From Ophioderma brevispina (Eukaryota > Echinodermata > Ophiuroidea > Amphilepidida > Ophiodermatidae), in NCBI GenBank assembly GCA_023653785.1, contig JAMKCH010010124.1, forward strand, positions 106,449-170,448: a DNA stretch of 64,000 nt. Direction: 5' to 3'. Positions 46,604 to 58,430 of the stretch are shown here, piece by piece. Every line of letters begins with the position of its first letter. The stretch's first letter is position 1. The notes below the pieces were generated by a model. It had not been told where the DNA came from. It did not search any database and worked only from the letters and a program-made list of their open reading frames with translations. Both the position numbers and the translations under genes were made by a program.

Positions 46604-49379
46604 TTAAAACATATTAATTCATCAATAAAAGGTGTGATTAGTTTGGAGTTTTGTCTGATAGTTTAATTCCTTTGCGTTGATAAGATACCATAATGCGCAC
46701 TGTGCGAGCTTACTTAAAATTGTTGTACATAACAGTTAGATTATGTTGATTCGTATTTTTATTCAAATAATCCCAATAAGATTCATTTGCTTGCAAAATA
46801 CTGGGTGTACAATTCTTAGTAGTTCAAATTCTTATAATGCAAAAGATCCAGGGGAGCCGGAAAGATTGAACCCATTTTAGAGAGCATAATTCACTTGAGC
46901 TCCGGGAACGTTCCCAATGACCCTGGAAAATTCTGAGATCATACCTTCTTTCAGCACAGAGAAACATGCAAACTACAGCGAAAAATTGGATTTTGTTGGC
47001 AAATTGACGAAAACTAATTTTGTCTGTGTAACTCTGACGGGGTATAATGGGTATAAATGCGTAAAAGAGTTGAATTAGGGATTATAATTTCCTTGTCGGT
47101 GTAACGTGAATCTGTATATGAGCTTATAAACAGAAATGTGAAAGTAAAACATGGACATTAACAAATACTATTATGTTCATATCATATTTCATAATAAAAT
47201 TGGTAAAAAAAGTGAGAAAATAACCATGCATTCCAATGAAGCTAAAGTACCACTTTGTTAGCCTAAATGAATGAACCTGGATTCCATCTGTTGTCTGAAA
47301 TAGACCTTGGAAATTAAAGAAACGCCGGGAAAGGTTTAAAGACCTTTTTCTGTCCCGAACCCATTTGACAAGGTGCCCGTGTGACCCAGCTTGTTACCCT
47401 TTGTTTACATATTGTTTTTCTTTATTTTTTTTTTTAAATTCAATCATATATCGTATATGATATTTCTTTGTGGTATATAAAGACATTTGGAACGTGTTAA
47501 GGTTTTGAATTTATGGCCAAGATAACAAGAACACCATGGTGTAGCTATCATCGTTTAAGTTCAAAATTAAAAAACTAATCCGTATTAACGTATCAACGTT
47601 GGTCTCACATCAGATGCCAATAGACCAATCATGGCAAACGACTCTTGCCTCAATGAAATTCCATCTTGATATCCTATCGGTTCCTCTAGTTGATATAGGC
47701 CAAGTAGATAACGTGTCAATGTTGAATTATTAACTTGGAAAATAATTTTTCTTACTTACCCTCATAAAATGGGACAAACGTACAGGTGCCGATAGACAAA
47801 AGGTTGAAATTTCCTGAATTGTCGTTAGTTACCACTATATTTTTTTCTTCATTGACATGATTGGTGCATAATTGTCTGTATAGATGGATTTCTCACAATT
47901 TGTAGTTTACTTGAAGTGTAGTATAGTTTTTAACTAATTAAAATAAACACTCATTTGATTACTGCTTTCAGGATTTGTTGCATAACCATACGTCACCAAT
48001 CGTCATAGGGTAAACGATAAGCTTTTGATTGATTGATTCTGTCTCTTGCTTACAGTAATGCCGTATATATGGAATTTACTCATTCTTATTACGCGAGTTT
48101 CTTGGTCATCCTAAATGTGGTTAGGACACGTGCAAAGTCTGAGCCGATGATAAAACCTTGGAAAATCGCTTGACAGATTCTTTCCAAATCTGTCCGTACA
48201 TCCTCTGTATGGGATTATACGCCATTTCAATAGTATTCTAAATCCGTAGAAATCCGCGTTGGGGGGTTAGTTTCATCTGTTAGATTTGATAATGCAAATT
48301 TTCGGTAGTTAATTGGTATTTTGTTATTTAACATTTAAAACAAAACCAGCAGTCCGAAAGTTCTCAACATGCCGTGATAGAGGATAAAATGTTTGTGAGC
48401 CAGTAAGCTACTCATACACTATGAGTTTGTAAAAATCTCAATTCCCTTGCACAGTTCAGTATAGACTTTGCATCATGTATTTAGAAAATACACACCCTGG
48501 TTTTGGAGGTTGAGATATGATACCCTTCACACAAGTTCAGTTTCATGTCAATGCATGTACAAGTACAATCCACTGAACTGTGTCCTTGGTGGTTGAGCAC
48601 ATTGTAACTCATAGTGCATACACTGGCTCCAATGCTGGTTTTCTCCATACATTCGTTAGTTGTTGTGACGCAATGAATGAATGAATACCGTAACTTTTAG
48701 ACTGTGACAGTCATTTGTTACTGACTCGTGTTTCGTTTTTTTTCTTTATTTACATGATGTGAATTCCATAGTGGGCGGGGATTGCATAATGCACTCCTCC
48801 GGGGCGTGTCTATCTTCACGTTTTGACAAGAGCTTCGTTTTGACTATCAATATTTGGAAGTGACATCGAATAGTTGTATGGTTTCTTGAACTTCTAAAGG
48901 TGTAACAAAATCATCTTCTATAACTCGCGTTAATAAAAGTAGTAGAGTATTTGGCAAGTCCTAAAATCCCAGCCACAATGAATGCCTCATGCTGTTCATT
49001 ATAACTGACTCAATCAGAATTTATTCATTCGACTGTCCACATAATGGTAAATGCTTTCAACGTCAACAGGCGTCCCCGATCCCTTTCTTGTGGATCTAGG
49101 GATCGTTCCATACATGACCAGCAGGCTGGGCGCTGGGAGTTTAAATGAGGATGGGCCGATTTAAGTATATTAGTGTTCATCTTGAAGAATGTCTTCATCC
49201 TCAAAACCTTATCTGTGAAAGTTTCGTGCTGATATTTCAACTCTGTGTTTTGATGCGAGCGCTAAAAACTGATTTTGTATCCCCATAGAGTCTGTGTATA
49301 TAACATTAATATTGGTCGACCAAAATGCGGCACAATTTTTCGCTTATAACCATCCAAACCAACATCCTTAGCCTAAGAT
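46604..49379. other. No gene; one decayed foldback
   Basis: About 48396-48637 has weakly matching inverted ends (GAGCCAGT, CACTATGAGTT, CACAGTTCAGT). Nothing coding was recognised. Confidence 0.4.
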
Positions 49380-49494
49380 TTGACAGGTCAATGAGAAAAT
49401 ATTACCGTTCTGCTGATACCAAAAAGTTGACCATGCACTTCCGGTAAAATCTTCGGTCCCTGGGACGAGGCTATTAGCGATCGGCCATGGACCT
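49380..49494. mobile_element. Right end of a TTAA element
   Basis: Read in reverse from 49494 it begins AGGTCCATGGCCGATCG and continues through GGGACCGAAG and ACCGGAAGTGC. That is like the reverse of 34600-34669 (AGGTGCGTGTTCCGATCG, then GGGACC and CCGGAAGT). TTAA follows at 49495-49498. The left end was not identified. Confidence 0.5.
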
Positions 49495-49498
49495 TTAA

Positions 49499-51150
49499 TT
49501 AATATGATTTGGATGCATTTTTTGATAAAAAGTTAAAAAAAAGTGTTCTTAATAAAATAGCCTCAGACCCTGGGACGTGCCCCCCCCCCCCTCTAAATGA
49601 TAAAGGTTTCCTCTCCATTCATTCTACATTCCACGTGCAAGAATAACTTAAAATTTAGCATAAGTGGTCCTACAATCTTACTCTTGTTGTAGACAGTAGC
49701 CCACTAATATTTCATGCAGCTTTAAAGAGCATTTTATTATCTGTACTCCAAGGGTATACTTAAAACAAGGACCTATAGCTTAGAACTCGTGGAGTACATT
49801 GTTCACTGGACACAGAGTATTGGGTTTTATTAGCAATATATAGTGTACTCTGAAGTTGCATGCTAGGTGCCATGGTGATACCACCACTAACCCCAATGCT
49901 ATTTTGAAATGCCCCCGCAAGTATTCTGCTGTTGTTTACCTTTTCTGGTTGTTTTTAGGCTTGTAATAGAGACATTTGACCATTGAAATGTTCCAAAACT
50001 GATAAATTATCAAAATGATATCACTACTCATGAAACGTACTGGTGTATGTGGTGTAGGTACTCTCTGTACAGTACCTACAATTCTGGTCAAACTTATGCT
50101 GGGACATATTGTCACTTTAATTGCATTCCCCGCGCCCGCTCCCCATACTAACGCGTGTGTTGAAATGGGACGTGTTATCCAACACTAGAGAGGGGGAGGA
50201 AAATCTTAAAGTAGGGAAACAGGTAAGTAAAGCTGAAGCGTATATTGTTCAGCATGCCTAATATTCGACTCAGAGAAAGCAACAACCAGACTTGCACCAA
50301 TGATTCAAGTTATGGATAGTATTGTAGGGGAATTCAATTTTTGGTCCTCCGATATGCGAGAGAGTATATTCTATGGCGCGAAAGCTGCTCGAAAGGTATT
50401 CCTGAAAAAGCTGGTTGTGTTTGAAACTATATTAATACATTGTGTGTAGTCCGAGAAGCCGAGGTCAGCATTGGGTGAATTTGAGATGCGTACGGTGATT
50501 TTTGTGCCAATAAAGTGTCATTTTGGAGAAATGGTGTGAATTAGACTTATACAATGATGATAATGACTGTTTTGACTAGCGCGGTACTGATTGACTGGGC
50601 AGTCAGGCCGCCATGCCACTCTTCAAACTTGGCTAATTGAGTGTGATGGAGCACCGACCTTGTGTCCAATTCTCTTGGTTTTATTGTTGTCGGACCCTGT
50701 CTACCCTCGATATACACTTGTTTGAAAATTTTTGTTTCTTTTCCATTCAGTAGGATGTGCCTTTTCAAATTTATACACAATGCATCTCATATTGTATATT
50801 GGCTAAACGGTGACCCGTTGGTATCTTTTGTTAATGACCTTCACTAAACTAGTTTCTTTGTAGATGTTCGCGGCAACCCAACCATTACCTAGTTTTACAA
50901 CGTATTTAACAATTGTCTCTTATCAAAATGTCATATACATGTGTGAAGTATCTCTTTACCCTGAAGCATAACCTTAGTTTGTTTTTAAGCTAAATCAATT
51001 TTACGAGCTACTTTATCCAGTTTTCACACTATATCAATAGGAGAAACCATGATTTCATACCTACAACTCACTATTTTACTATGTTTAAATCACTATAAAC
51101 TTTGTACTCTATTAATAGTACCATCCCATGTCACCATTAAGCCTTATCAG
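49499..51150. other. No recognised feature
   Basis: A C-run at about 49580; nothing else was recognised. Confidence 0.4.
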
Positions 51151-51457
51151 GGTGTTGCTCTTTTGTCAATGTAATATCTTACGATTCTATCGCAATAATT
51201 CAATTTATTGGACCAGTTAACTGATTATTACAATAAAAATGATACAGTTTGATTTTGGCTGGTCATTTGGTAGATAACATCACATAATGATATCCTTGTA
51301 CAGCATCACGCATCTCTCAACAGTAGACAACATCAATGTACAATCGTTTTGAATACATGTAGCGGTGCTATCGTGACAAGATAACACAATTCTATCTTGA
51401 GTGAATATGTAGTATATGCTATCATCACACAATGCTATCATAACAAGAGAGCAACAC
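51151..51457. mobile_element. Possible TIR element (GGTGTTGCTCT ends)
   Basis: GGTGTTGCTCTTTTGT at 51151-51166 and the complement GGTGTTGCTCTCTTGT at 51442-51457 differ at one base. The interior and flank are rich in GCTATC/GATAGC words, and a similar phrase (GAAGATAGCA.CGCAC) occurs at about 25375 and 51520. Confidence 0.5.
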
Positions 51458-51822
51458 CACTTATCGAAGCTATAATCGTAGATAACATGGCTATTATTGA
51501 TGGCTCGATGCGATAGTCCGAAGATAGCAACGCACTACCATCCGAGATTACTGTCTGATGATATTGTGACAGGGGAAATCATCAAACAATGCTATCTAAC
51601 AAATACCTTCATAAAAACAGCAACGTACAATGATGTCATATAGATAGTACAAAGTTATTGGGTAGCATCACGATCTACATCATTGCAAGATATCGCCTCA
51701 AACAATAACAGCAATCCGAGCCTGTACGCGGGATTTATAGGAAAGGTTTAAAAAAATACTGCGTTCAACTGCTCTCTTAGTTTTACTAAAGGCAAAGTCG
51801 CACCCGATTTGCAATCACTTAA

Positions 51823-52370
51823 AAGCAAATAATAGCACATTCTTGAGAGCACCCCCAATTTTCAAAAATTTTGAGGATTTTTACACGGTTGCATTGGTAA
51901 CTGGCAGTCAAGCTATACCTGTGAATGGTTAAGCTTGAAATGTCTATGGGTCGCAAACGAAGGAATTTTGTAATTAGAAAATTAATATCGGAGATCTCCG
52001 ATAATAATTCAACGGCGCTTGGAAACGGCTTTCCAATAGAAATAGCCGGGGGAAAAAATAAGAGCGGCTATGTAAGTATATACGCTCATCCATTAGTTGT
52101 TTACTATTGGTTCAGGCAAGTCAAGTTTGAGGTCATTTTCTTGAGGTTGGCACTATTTCATCATGGGCACGGACATAAAACTTAGAATTTCCAGCTCTGC
52201 GTTAAGGTACAATCGGGGATCCCAATTCTAATTACAAAATCGGCTTAGTTTGTTGATAAATACGCATTTGTGAGAATTCTCGTTCGAGGTTGTAGTTTTC
52301 TAGACAATATCAACAGAACTATGCAAATTTGAAAATTGGGGCGCTCATTCAAAAATGGGCTGTTATTGCT
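51823..52370. mobile_element. 548-bp TTAA element
   Basis: The ends are AAGCAAATAATAGC and, in reverse, AGCAATAACAGCCC, continuing with about 50 bases of weaker complementarity (CCCCAATTTTCAAA on both). TTAA lies at 51819-51822 and 52371-52374. An 86-codon open frame inside (51925-52185, +) has no recognisable motif. Confidence 0.75.
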
Positions 52371-52740
52371 TTAAGCCATACACGCCACTTATAGCACATT
52401 GTATTTTACAAACCTTTATTGATATCCCAAACTGAGTTGCGACGTCCACGCCTGTATCACTCACACCGATGATCTGAGTTGTAGCCATATTTCATTTATC
52501 AGCTCTTATTTCCTCTCTAAATGTAAAAGAGTAAACGAGTGAATTCTTAATTTCACTCGAAAAGAGTGAAAACCACTCAAAAATTGTTGCCACGTGTTGG
52601 TTAATCCACTCCAAAGGAGAGAAATACACTGAACTTGCACTCCAAAAATGATGTGAGAGTGAACACCACTCTAAAATGTGTTGTCCTCCATTTAAATCGA
52701 CAGAGTAGACATTCACTCCTTTTTGAGTCAGTCCTTTGAG

Positions 52741-53205
52741 GCCCTAAGTCAGGTCAGGTTTCTTGGAGGGCCTGCTACTGGTATCCTGGTAACCAGTACT
52801 AACTTTCCTGTCCCAGGCCAGATTGTTGGCGGCTAAACAGTCACCCCCATCGATGTTTGAAGGAAAATCTGATGAGGAGGGGGTTAGATGGTTTACCCTG
52901 GTAGAATGAAAAAGAAGAATCTGCCTACATGGGCCGTTAAGCTCTGGGGAGCTTGGCGGCCATCCAGACATGCTGCCTTGTATGGTGGGCATAGGTGCCC
53001 AAAGGCTTAGGCCCACTCCGAAAACTGTTTGGATTGGCGTCAGGAAGGGAATCCGGTTAATTATCCTTTGCTCCATAAAATCCTCAACAGCAGTATTGAT
53101 GAGTGTGAGGTGTATCGGCCCACCCCCGTTGACGGGACAAAACCTGTGATTTATAAACTTGGTTTAACTAAAACTAACTAACATTTAGGAGAAACGAGTA
53201 AGGTT
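52741..53205. mobile_element. GC-richer insertion, probable retroelement
   Basis: This block interrupts the left part of the foldback. It is markedly richer in G and C and ends in ACTAAAACTAACTAAC, a microsatellite-like tail as in some SINEs or LINE 3' ends. A 110-codon minus-strand open frame (52744-53076) is not assigned. Confidence 0.45.
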
Positions 53206-53252
53206 TAAAATAGTGAAATGTGCACTCAAAAAGAGTGACGTTCACTTTTTAA

Positions 53253-54759
53253 AGCGGCACTGACATTTTCACAAAATATGAAATTTCTTCATTTGCTCTC
53301 TCAAATGATAGTCTAGGCCCATTGGAAGAACAGGATATTTTTACAAATAAAAATAACATACCCCAAAACAGATAGGGACATTGATATGAGGCTAAAGAAA
53401 TCCAGGGGTATTTGTGAGGCCAATTTTTAAGTTTTCCAAACTTTAAATCAACAAATGTGGATTTACATGAATATTTTTGACGGTACTCAAATGATATTTA
53501 AACCAACAAAAGTGATAGACCGGTCACAACAGTGACATAGGTGAGAAACATGCATACGGCGTGTGTTGTCTTGTGTTCGTTGTGTTTTAAACGCCATTTT
53601 CGTCCGCTGCTGAATTCGCGTAGCCGGCGACGCTAAAGTACAAAATCATCGTTTTACCCTATAAGGAAGATGATTTGGTCTAATTATTTCAGGTGAGGTA
53701 TGGAGGGACTGTAGGTACGAGTTTGCGCTTCAGGATAAAATTGTGATTTTTGCCACCACAAGTACTTTAGGCATTGATAATCCATAAAATTGATGGAAGC
53801 ACTTGCCAACCCCCCTGAATGGTCCCCAGCTTGGAGTTTCAAGGTATACAGGGGTCAAAAATTTAAAAATGTTCTGGAATGTGTTAAAAAGCACCCCATG
53901 GTATTTGTCTGGTCACAAGGATTCCAAACCAAAGGCTGTAGTTTACACTATTTATGGATTATATTCCGGAGTTATGGGGCTAAAACGTAAAAATCGGTGA
54001 AAAAGCAATTTTGGTGTGTACATGGGTCAAAAGTTAAAAGTTGCTTTGTTCAGTTAATATGTGGTTGCCCAAATTGGTTCCATAGCTTAAAGGATTGAAA
54101 TAAGGAACAGTTTGCCCTATCCGTTATGCTTAGTTTTCACGTTATCCAACAAAATAGGTCACAGGTCAATAGAATCCAATAGCTGCCAATAGCTGTTGAC
54201 TTTATTCGCCATTTTGGTTAATAACCAGACATGTAAGATAGTCAAAACTATTCCTATATTTCATTCTATGAGCTAAACCAACAATTTGAACCACATTTTA
54301 CAAAAATTGGAGCAACTTTTAATTTTTGACCCCTATACAAACCAAAATTGACTTTTTTACCATTTTTACAGTTTTTACCCCATAATTCCTAAACTATAAG
54401 TCACAGGTAGTATAAACTATACCTTTTTGGAATCCTTGTAACCAGGCAGACATCATGGTCTGCTTTTCAACACAATCGGAACATTTCAAAAATTTTACCC
54501 CTGTGTAACCTTGAAATCCAAGCTGGGGGCCATGAAAGGGGTGTGGCAAGTGCTTCCATCAATTTTTTTGATTATAAATGTATAAAGTACTTGTGTACAA
54601 AAATTCACAATTTTATCCGGATTTGCACACTCACATAAGATCTGTTCATTACAGTCCACCACTAAGGGCTTCTGTATATAAAAGCTTTACAACCATGCAA
54701 AAATATCGATTTTGAAAAATCTTGAGGGCGCACTATTTTTCAAATGTGCCAGTGTCTCT
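53253..54759. mobile_element. 1.5-kb TTAA element carrying a family X palindrome
   Basis: The ends are AGCGGCACTGACATTTT and, in reverse, AGAGACACTGGCACATTT, flanked by TTAA at 53249-53252 and 54760-54763. Inside, about 53700-54180 and 54190-54670 are long inverted copies of family X, sharing TGATGGAAGCACTTGCCA, CCCCAGCTTGGA, GGATTCCAAA and ATTATGGGG. No transposase frame was recognised. Confidence 0.8.
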
Positions 54760-55149
54760 TTAAGCGAGTGAATGTTCACTCTTTAAAGAGTTTTGGAAGA
54801 CAACACATTTTAGAATGGTGTTCACTCTCACTCTTTTATCACTCTTTTTGGAGTGAAAGTTCAGTGATTTCTCTCTTTTTGGAGTGAATTAACCAACACA
54901 TGCAACTATTTTGAGTGGTTTACTCTCTTTTTCGAGTGAATTAAGATTCACTCGTTTTTTCACTCTTTTTACATTTAGAGAGTAGAGTAACTTACCAGGA
55001 TTGTCTACCGGGTTGGCAATATGTCACTTCGATAAGTCTTGGGAAAGTGCATTATTTTGGTTGAACCATAGTGCTATCCAAGTAAGACCATTAACCTAAT
55101 ATCGTAATATTCCGTGACACCTACACAAAAAAGGTTTGAAATTGGTTAT

Positions 55150-55270
55150 ACGGGTTATACAGGGGTCATAATTATAAAATTATATACAATCTGTTTGGAA
55201 AGTGTACCAAATTATTCATCTGGTCATACAGAATCCAAAAATAAGGGGTTCCTAAAATTCAAGGACATTT
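55150..55270 (+). repeat. Repeat family X, diverged fragment
   Basis: TTATACAGGGGTCATAA, then CTGGTCATACAGAATCCAAA follows the order seen at 53840-53935. Confidence 0.5.
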
Positions 55271-55628
55271 TGTTGCATAACTTCACTTAGAACTGGAAAT
55301 TTATACAATTTTAAAACGTTTTGAAGAGAGAAAACATTTGGCTCTGCCACAAAAGTTGTCGACTTTCAAAAAACACACACGCCTTATTCCAAAAATGACG
55401 TTTTCAGAAAAAGTGTCACTTTGCCGTATTCAAAGGTCTAAAGTCAACAAGTTATCAATTTACAACAACGATTTCATTTCATTTCTTTTTATTCATCGTG
55501 GTCTGTAATAAGCTTAACACATTAACGCATAGGCAAACAAATAAACAAGACAAATACGCAGACAAACAAACAAACAATGAGATGTAAGGTTTACATTTAA
55601 TTTAAGCTTATCATCTATGGGTAAAAAC

Positions 55629-55978
55629 CATAGGCGTAAATCCCGGGGGGGGGGATATACCCCCCCCCCCAATATTTTGATGAGGGGGATGGTCAATACG
55701 ATCATCCCCCAATGTTGATGCCCGTTCATGTGTTTTTGACCAAAAATAACCTAATATTTTACCATAATATTTTAAAAATGGTAAATTTCAGCGCGCTTCG
55801 TGCGCATTTTGTTCAAATTACAAATACATTTAACGATTTTAGCTTCTAAATGGCAAAATTTTTAGCACAATTCGCGCGCACATGTGCCAATAATAAATCT
55901 TTTCAGCAAACCCCCTTTTATTCATCAATTTTCATCAACTCCATCCCCCCCAATGTCAAAAAGAAATTTACGCCACTG
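55629..55978. mobile_element. hAT-like non-autonomous element (TIR CAGTGGCGTAAAT)
   Basis: The left end CATAGGCGTAAAT and right end (reverse) CAGTGGCGTAAAT bound 350 bases. The identical 8-bp sequence GTAAAAAC flanks both sides (55621-55628 and 55979-55986). G- and C-runs sit beside the termini as in the element at 33096. Confidence 0.88.
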
Positions 55979-56199
55979 GTAAAAACTCTCGTGTTTAGAA
56001 AAGTTGTAAAGTACCACTTTCTAAAAACACCGTTTTGTGAAAAAGCAAATGTGTGTTGATACTGCCAATATCACAACAGGTTATGGTCAATAAGAATACC
56101 AAAACACCAAGGAGTTTAGTAGTTAAGACTTGTTTGATAGATGTGTTGCTAATTTTTATGTCAACTTTAATATCTGGTTTATTACTGTGTTTATTTTTA

Positions 56200-56863
56200 A
56201 AAATCATATAGTTTTTTGTTATATATATATTTGTTTAATTTGAACCAGTTAGAAATAGCTTTAAGTTCATTATTTATTATTTGTTAGTCATTAGTATCAG
56301 GGTGTGAGAAAAGTATACTTTTGTCATCAGCGAACAGAATAAAATGAGGCATTTTAGAACAAAGTGGGAGGTCGTTTATATACAAAAGAAATAAAAGTGG
56401 CCCTAAAATTGAGCCTCCGCAAGTGACGGTAGCTGGTTCAGAAAAGATGCCATTAATCAAAACCCGTTGCTTTCTATTAGTCAGGTAATTTCTGATCCAA
56501 TCATTAGCAACACCCCTGATACCATATTTATTTCGCCTATAGAGGAGGATGTCATGATTTAGGGTGTCAAAGGCCTTGCTGAGATCTAAGAATATATACC
56601 AATTGTGTGGAGTTTCTTATCCAAATTTGAAGCAATTTTACAGTAGTGGTCATTTATTTCCATGTATGTAGATCGTTTCGGCCTAAATCCAAATTGACGA
56701 GGGGTACGTATACTATGCTTCGTATAATGAAATTAAAAATACGAATGTAAACAACTTTTTCAAGGAGTTTAGATATCGACGGGAGAATGGATATAGGCCT
56801 GTAGTTTGAAAATCGTGTTTGTCGCCTGCCTTGAAGATAGGTATTACATTCGCTTGCTATAGT
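56200..56863 (-). pseudogene. LINE reverse transcriptase fragment
   Basis: Reading right to left: VIPIFKAGDKHDFQ (about 56840), a broken RPKRSTYMEIN region, FLDLSKAFDTLNHDILLYRR, YGIRGVANDWIRNYLTNRKQ, GGSILGPLLFLLYINDLPL, and FADD as the catalytic box (about 56320). These are consecutive RT blocks of a jockey/CR1-type element. Frameshifts near 56620 and upstream stops make it inactive. Its 5' side stops abruptly at the 43-bp satellite. The C-terminal part past 56200 is missing. Confidence 0.85.
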
Positions 56864-56885
56864 AAACTGAATTTACAAACAAACT

Positions 56886-57378
56886 GATACGTCAATTTAT
56901 ATCTTTTTTCACTCCAAAACTTTAAACACAGATACGCCAATTTATACCCTTTTCATCCCAAGGCTTTAAACACGCATACGCCAATTGATATCCTTTTCAA
57001 ATCAAGTTCTAAACACTGACACGCCAACTTATATCATATTCACTCGCTCCAAACTTTTAAACACAGATACGCCAATTTATATCCTTTCCTCCCCAAGGTT
57101 TTAAACACTGATACGCCAATTTATACCTTTTCACTCCAAAACTTTAACAACAGATACGTCAATTTATACCCAAGGTTTTAAACACTGATACGCCACTTTA
57201 TATCATTTTCACCCCAAAGCTTTAAACACTGATACGCCAACATATCATATTCACTCCAAAGTTTATCAACACAGACACGCCAATTTATATCTTTTTCACC
57301 CCAAGGTTTAGACACTGATACTCCAATTTATATCCTTTTCACCTCAAAGATTTTAAACACTGATACGCCAATTTAGAC
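56886..57378. repeat. 43-bp satellite, about 12 units
   Basis: Units of the type ACTGATACGCCAATTTATAT, then a pyrimidine-rich half (CCTTTTCACCCCAAGG-like) and TTTAAAC. Unit length varies by several bases and identity is moderate, so it is an older array than the one at 7.5 kb. Confidence 0.9.
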
Positions 57379-58210
57379 TAAAGTTTGGTGAGAAGTTTCA
57401 CCCGCTGACCAATGCGCTGCGTCTTTTCATGAAATACAAAAGCCCTTCTAACATGTATAAAGAGGTTGTCACTTTATCGGGGTAAGGAGTTCGTCCAAGT
57501 GGGAATATTCCGATGGACTGAGCCGAACTACATAAAACATGCTGTGAGTGTGCCGGGCAGGATATTACCCTTTAATATTATGAGCTAATAATTCTTAAAA
57601 CTTCTTTTTGTTAAATCTGGACGCTTTGCATCCCCTCCAGCTACGGACTTTCCGATGAAACCATTTGATGCTATCTACCGATAATATTTTTTCTAATAAT
57701 ATTTGGCAGATGACAATAAAGACACATTGTAGTCAAATAAAATACACATAAGATACGGAATATATCTGGATGCTTTCGAAATGAGGTGTTAAAATAATAA
57801 ATTCCTGCAGATTGTGTTCAATTGTAACAGCTTCTGGACACCTGCAGAACATATTTTATGTATTCCGCATTAATTCTGCATATCATACTGGAGGAATTAA
57901 GGTCATTTTAATGATAACGCATATTGGACTTTTGAGCAGCCATATTGGATTTTTTGTGGCAATGTATATGATCAAATCACATTATTAACACTTCATCGTG
58001 CTTAAACACACCGGAGAACCGCAAAAAATTGTCTCTATCAGAAATACTTAAGGGATTTTTAGTGATTTTTGGACATGGAAGCAGCCATATTGGATTTTCA
58101 AAAATGCCACTGGGCAAAATTTTGCACACCCTTCAAAAATTATTGGCTTAGGTTATAATAAACTAAAATATATCGATAGAAAAAGTCTGTACTCCATTTC
58201 CATCCTTCAG
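57379..58210. other. No recognised gene; possible intron
   Basis: AGCAGCCATATTGGATTTT occurs twice (57937 and 58080 region). The stretch ends in a pyrimidine-rich run and CAG, an acceptor-like site for the frame that follows. Confidence 0.4.
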
Positions 58211-58413
58211 GCTGTGTGCGCAAACTTCCACCTGACTATACTGACTTGTCTAATAGTGAATTAAAAAACTTGGCGAAGATTGGGGTTTGGAAGTACGAGC
58301 GTATCAGGCACTTAAAAACGTTTCCTGGTCTCCGATCTTATTTAGCTGTAGGTTCATATGACCTTGCAATAGAGTATGCAAGAAATGTATTGACGGTTTC
58401 TAAGCAATATTGA
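58211..58413 (+). CDS. Possible terminal exon of an unidentified host gene
   Basis: A clean acceptor-like sequence (CATTTCCATCCTTCAG) precedes an open frame beginning CVRKLPPDYTDLSN and running about 66 codons to a TGA at 58411-58413. The peptide (for example KIGVWKYERIRHLKTFPGLR, then SYLAVGSYDLAIEYARNVL) has normal amino-acid use, heptad-like helical segments and no transposon motif. I do not recognise the family. No upstream exon was found in the window, so it could also be a pseudogene fragment. The frame starts with two bases of a split codon, as expected for an internal splice junction. Confidence 0.4.
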
Positions 58414-58430
58414 ACTGCTCGTTCCAAAAC

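Larger units (their letters stand above)
52513..54982. repeat. Long foldback element with nested insertions
   Basis: Arms 52513-52740 and 54767-54982 are complementary over about 220 bases. They are built of many ACTC...GAGT words (for example AGAGTGAACACCA, GTGTTGGTTAAT, CTCTCTAAATGT at the tip). Between them lie an insertion at about 52741-53205, a short remnant of the element, and the TTAA element 53253-54759. Confidence 0.85.
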
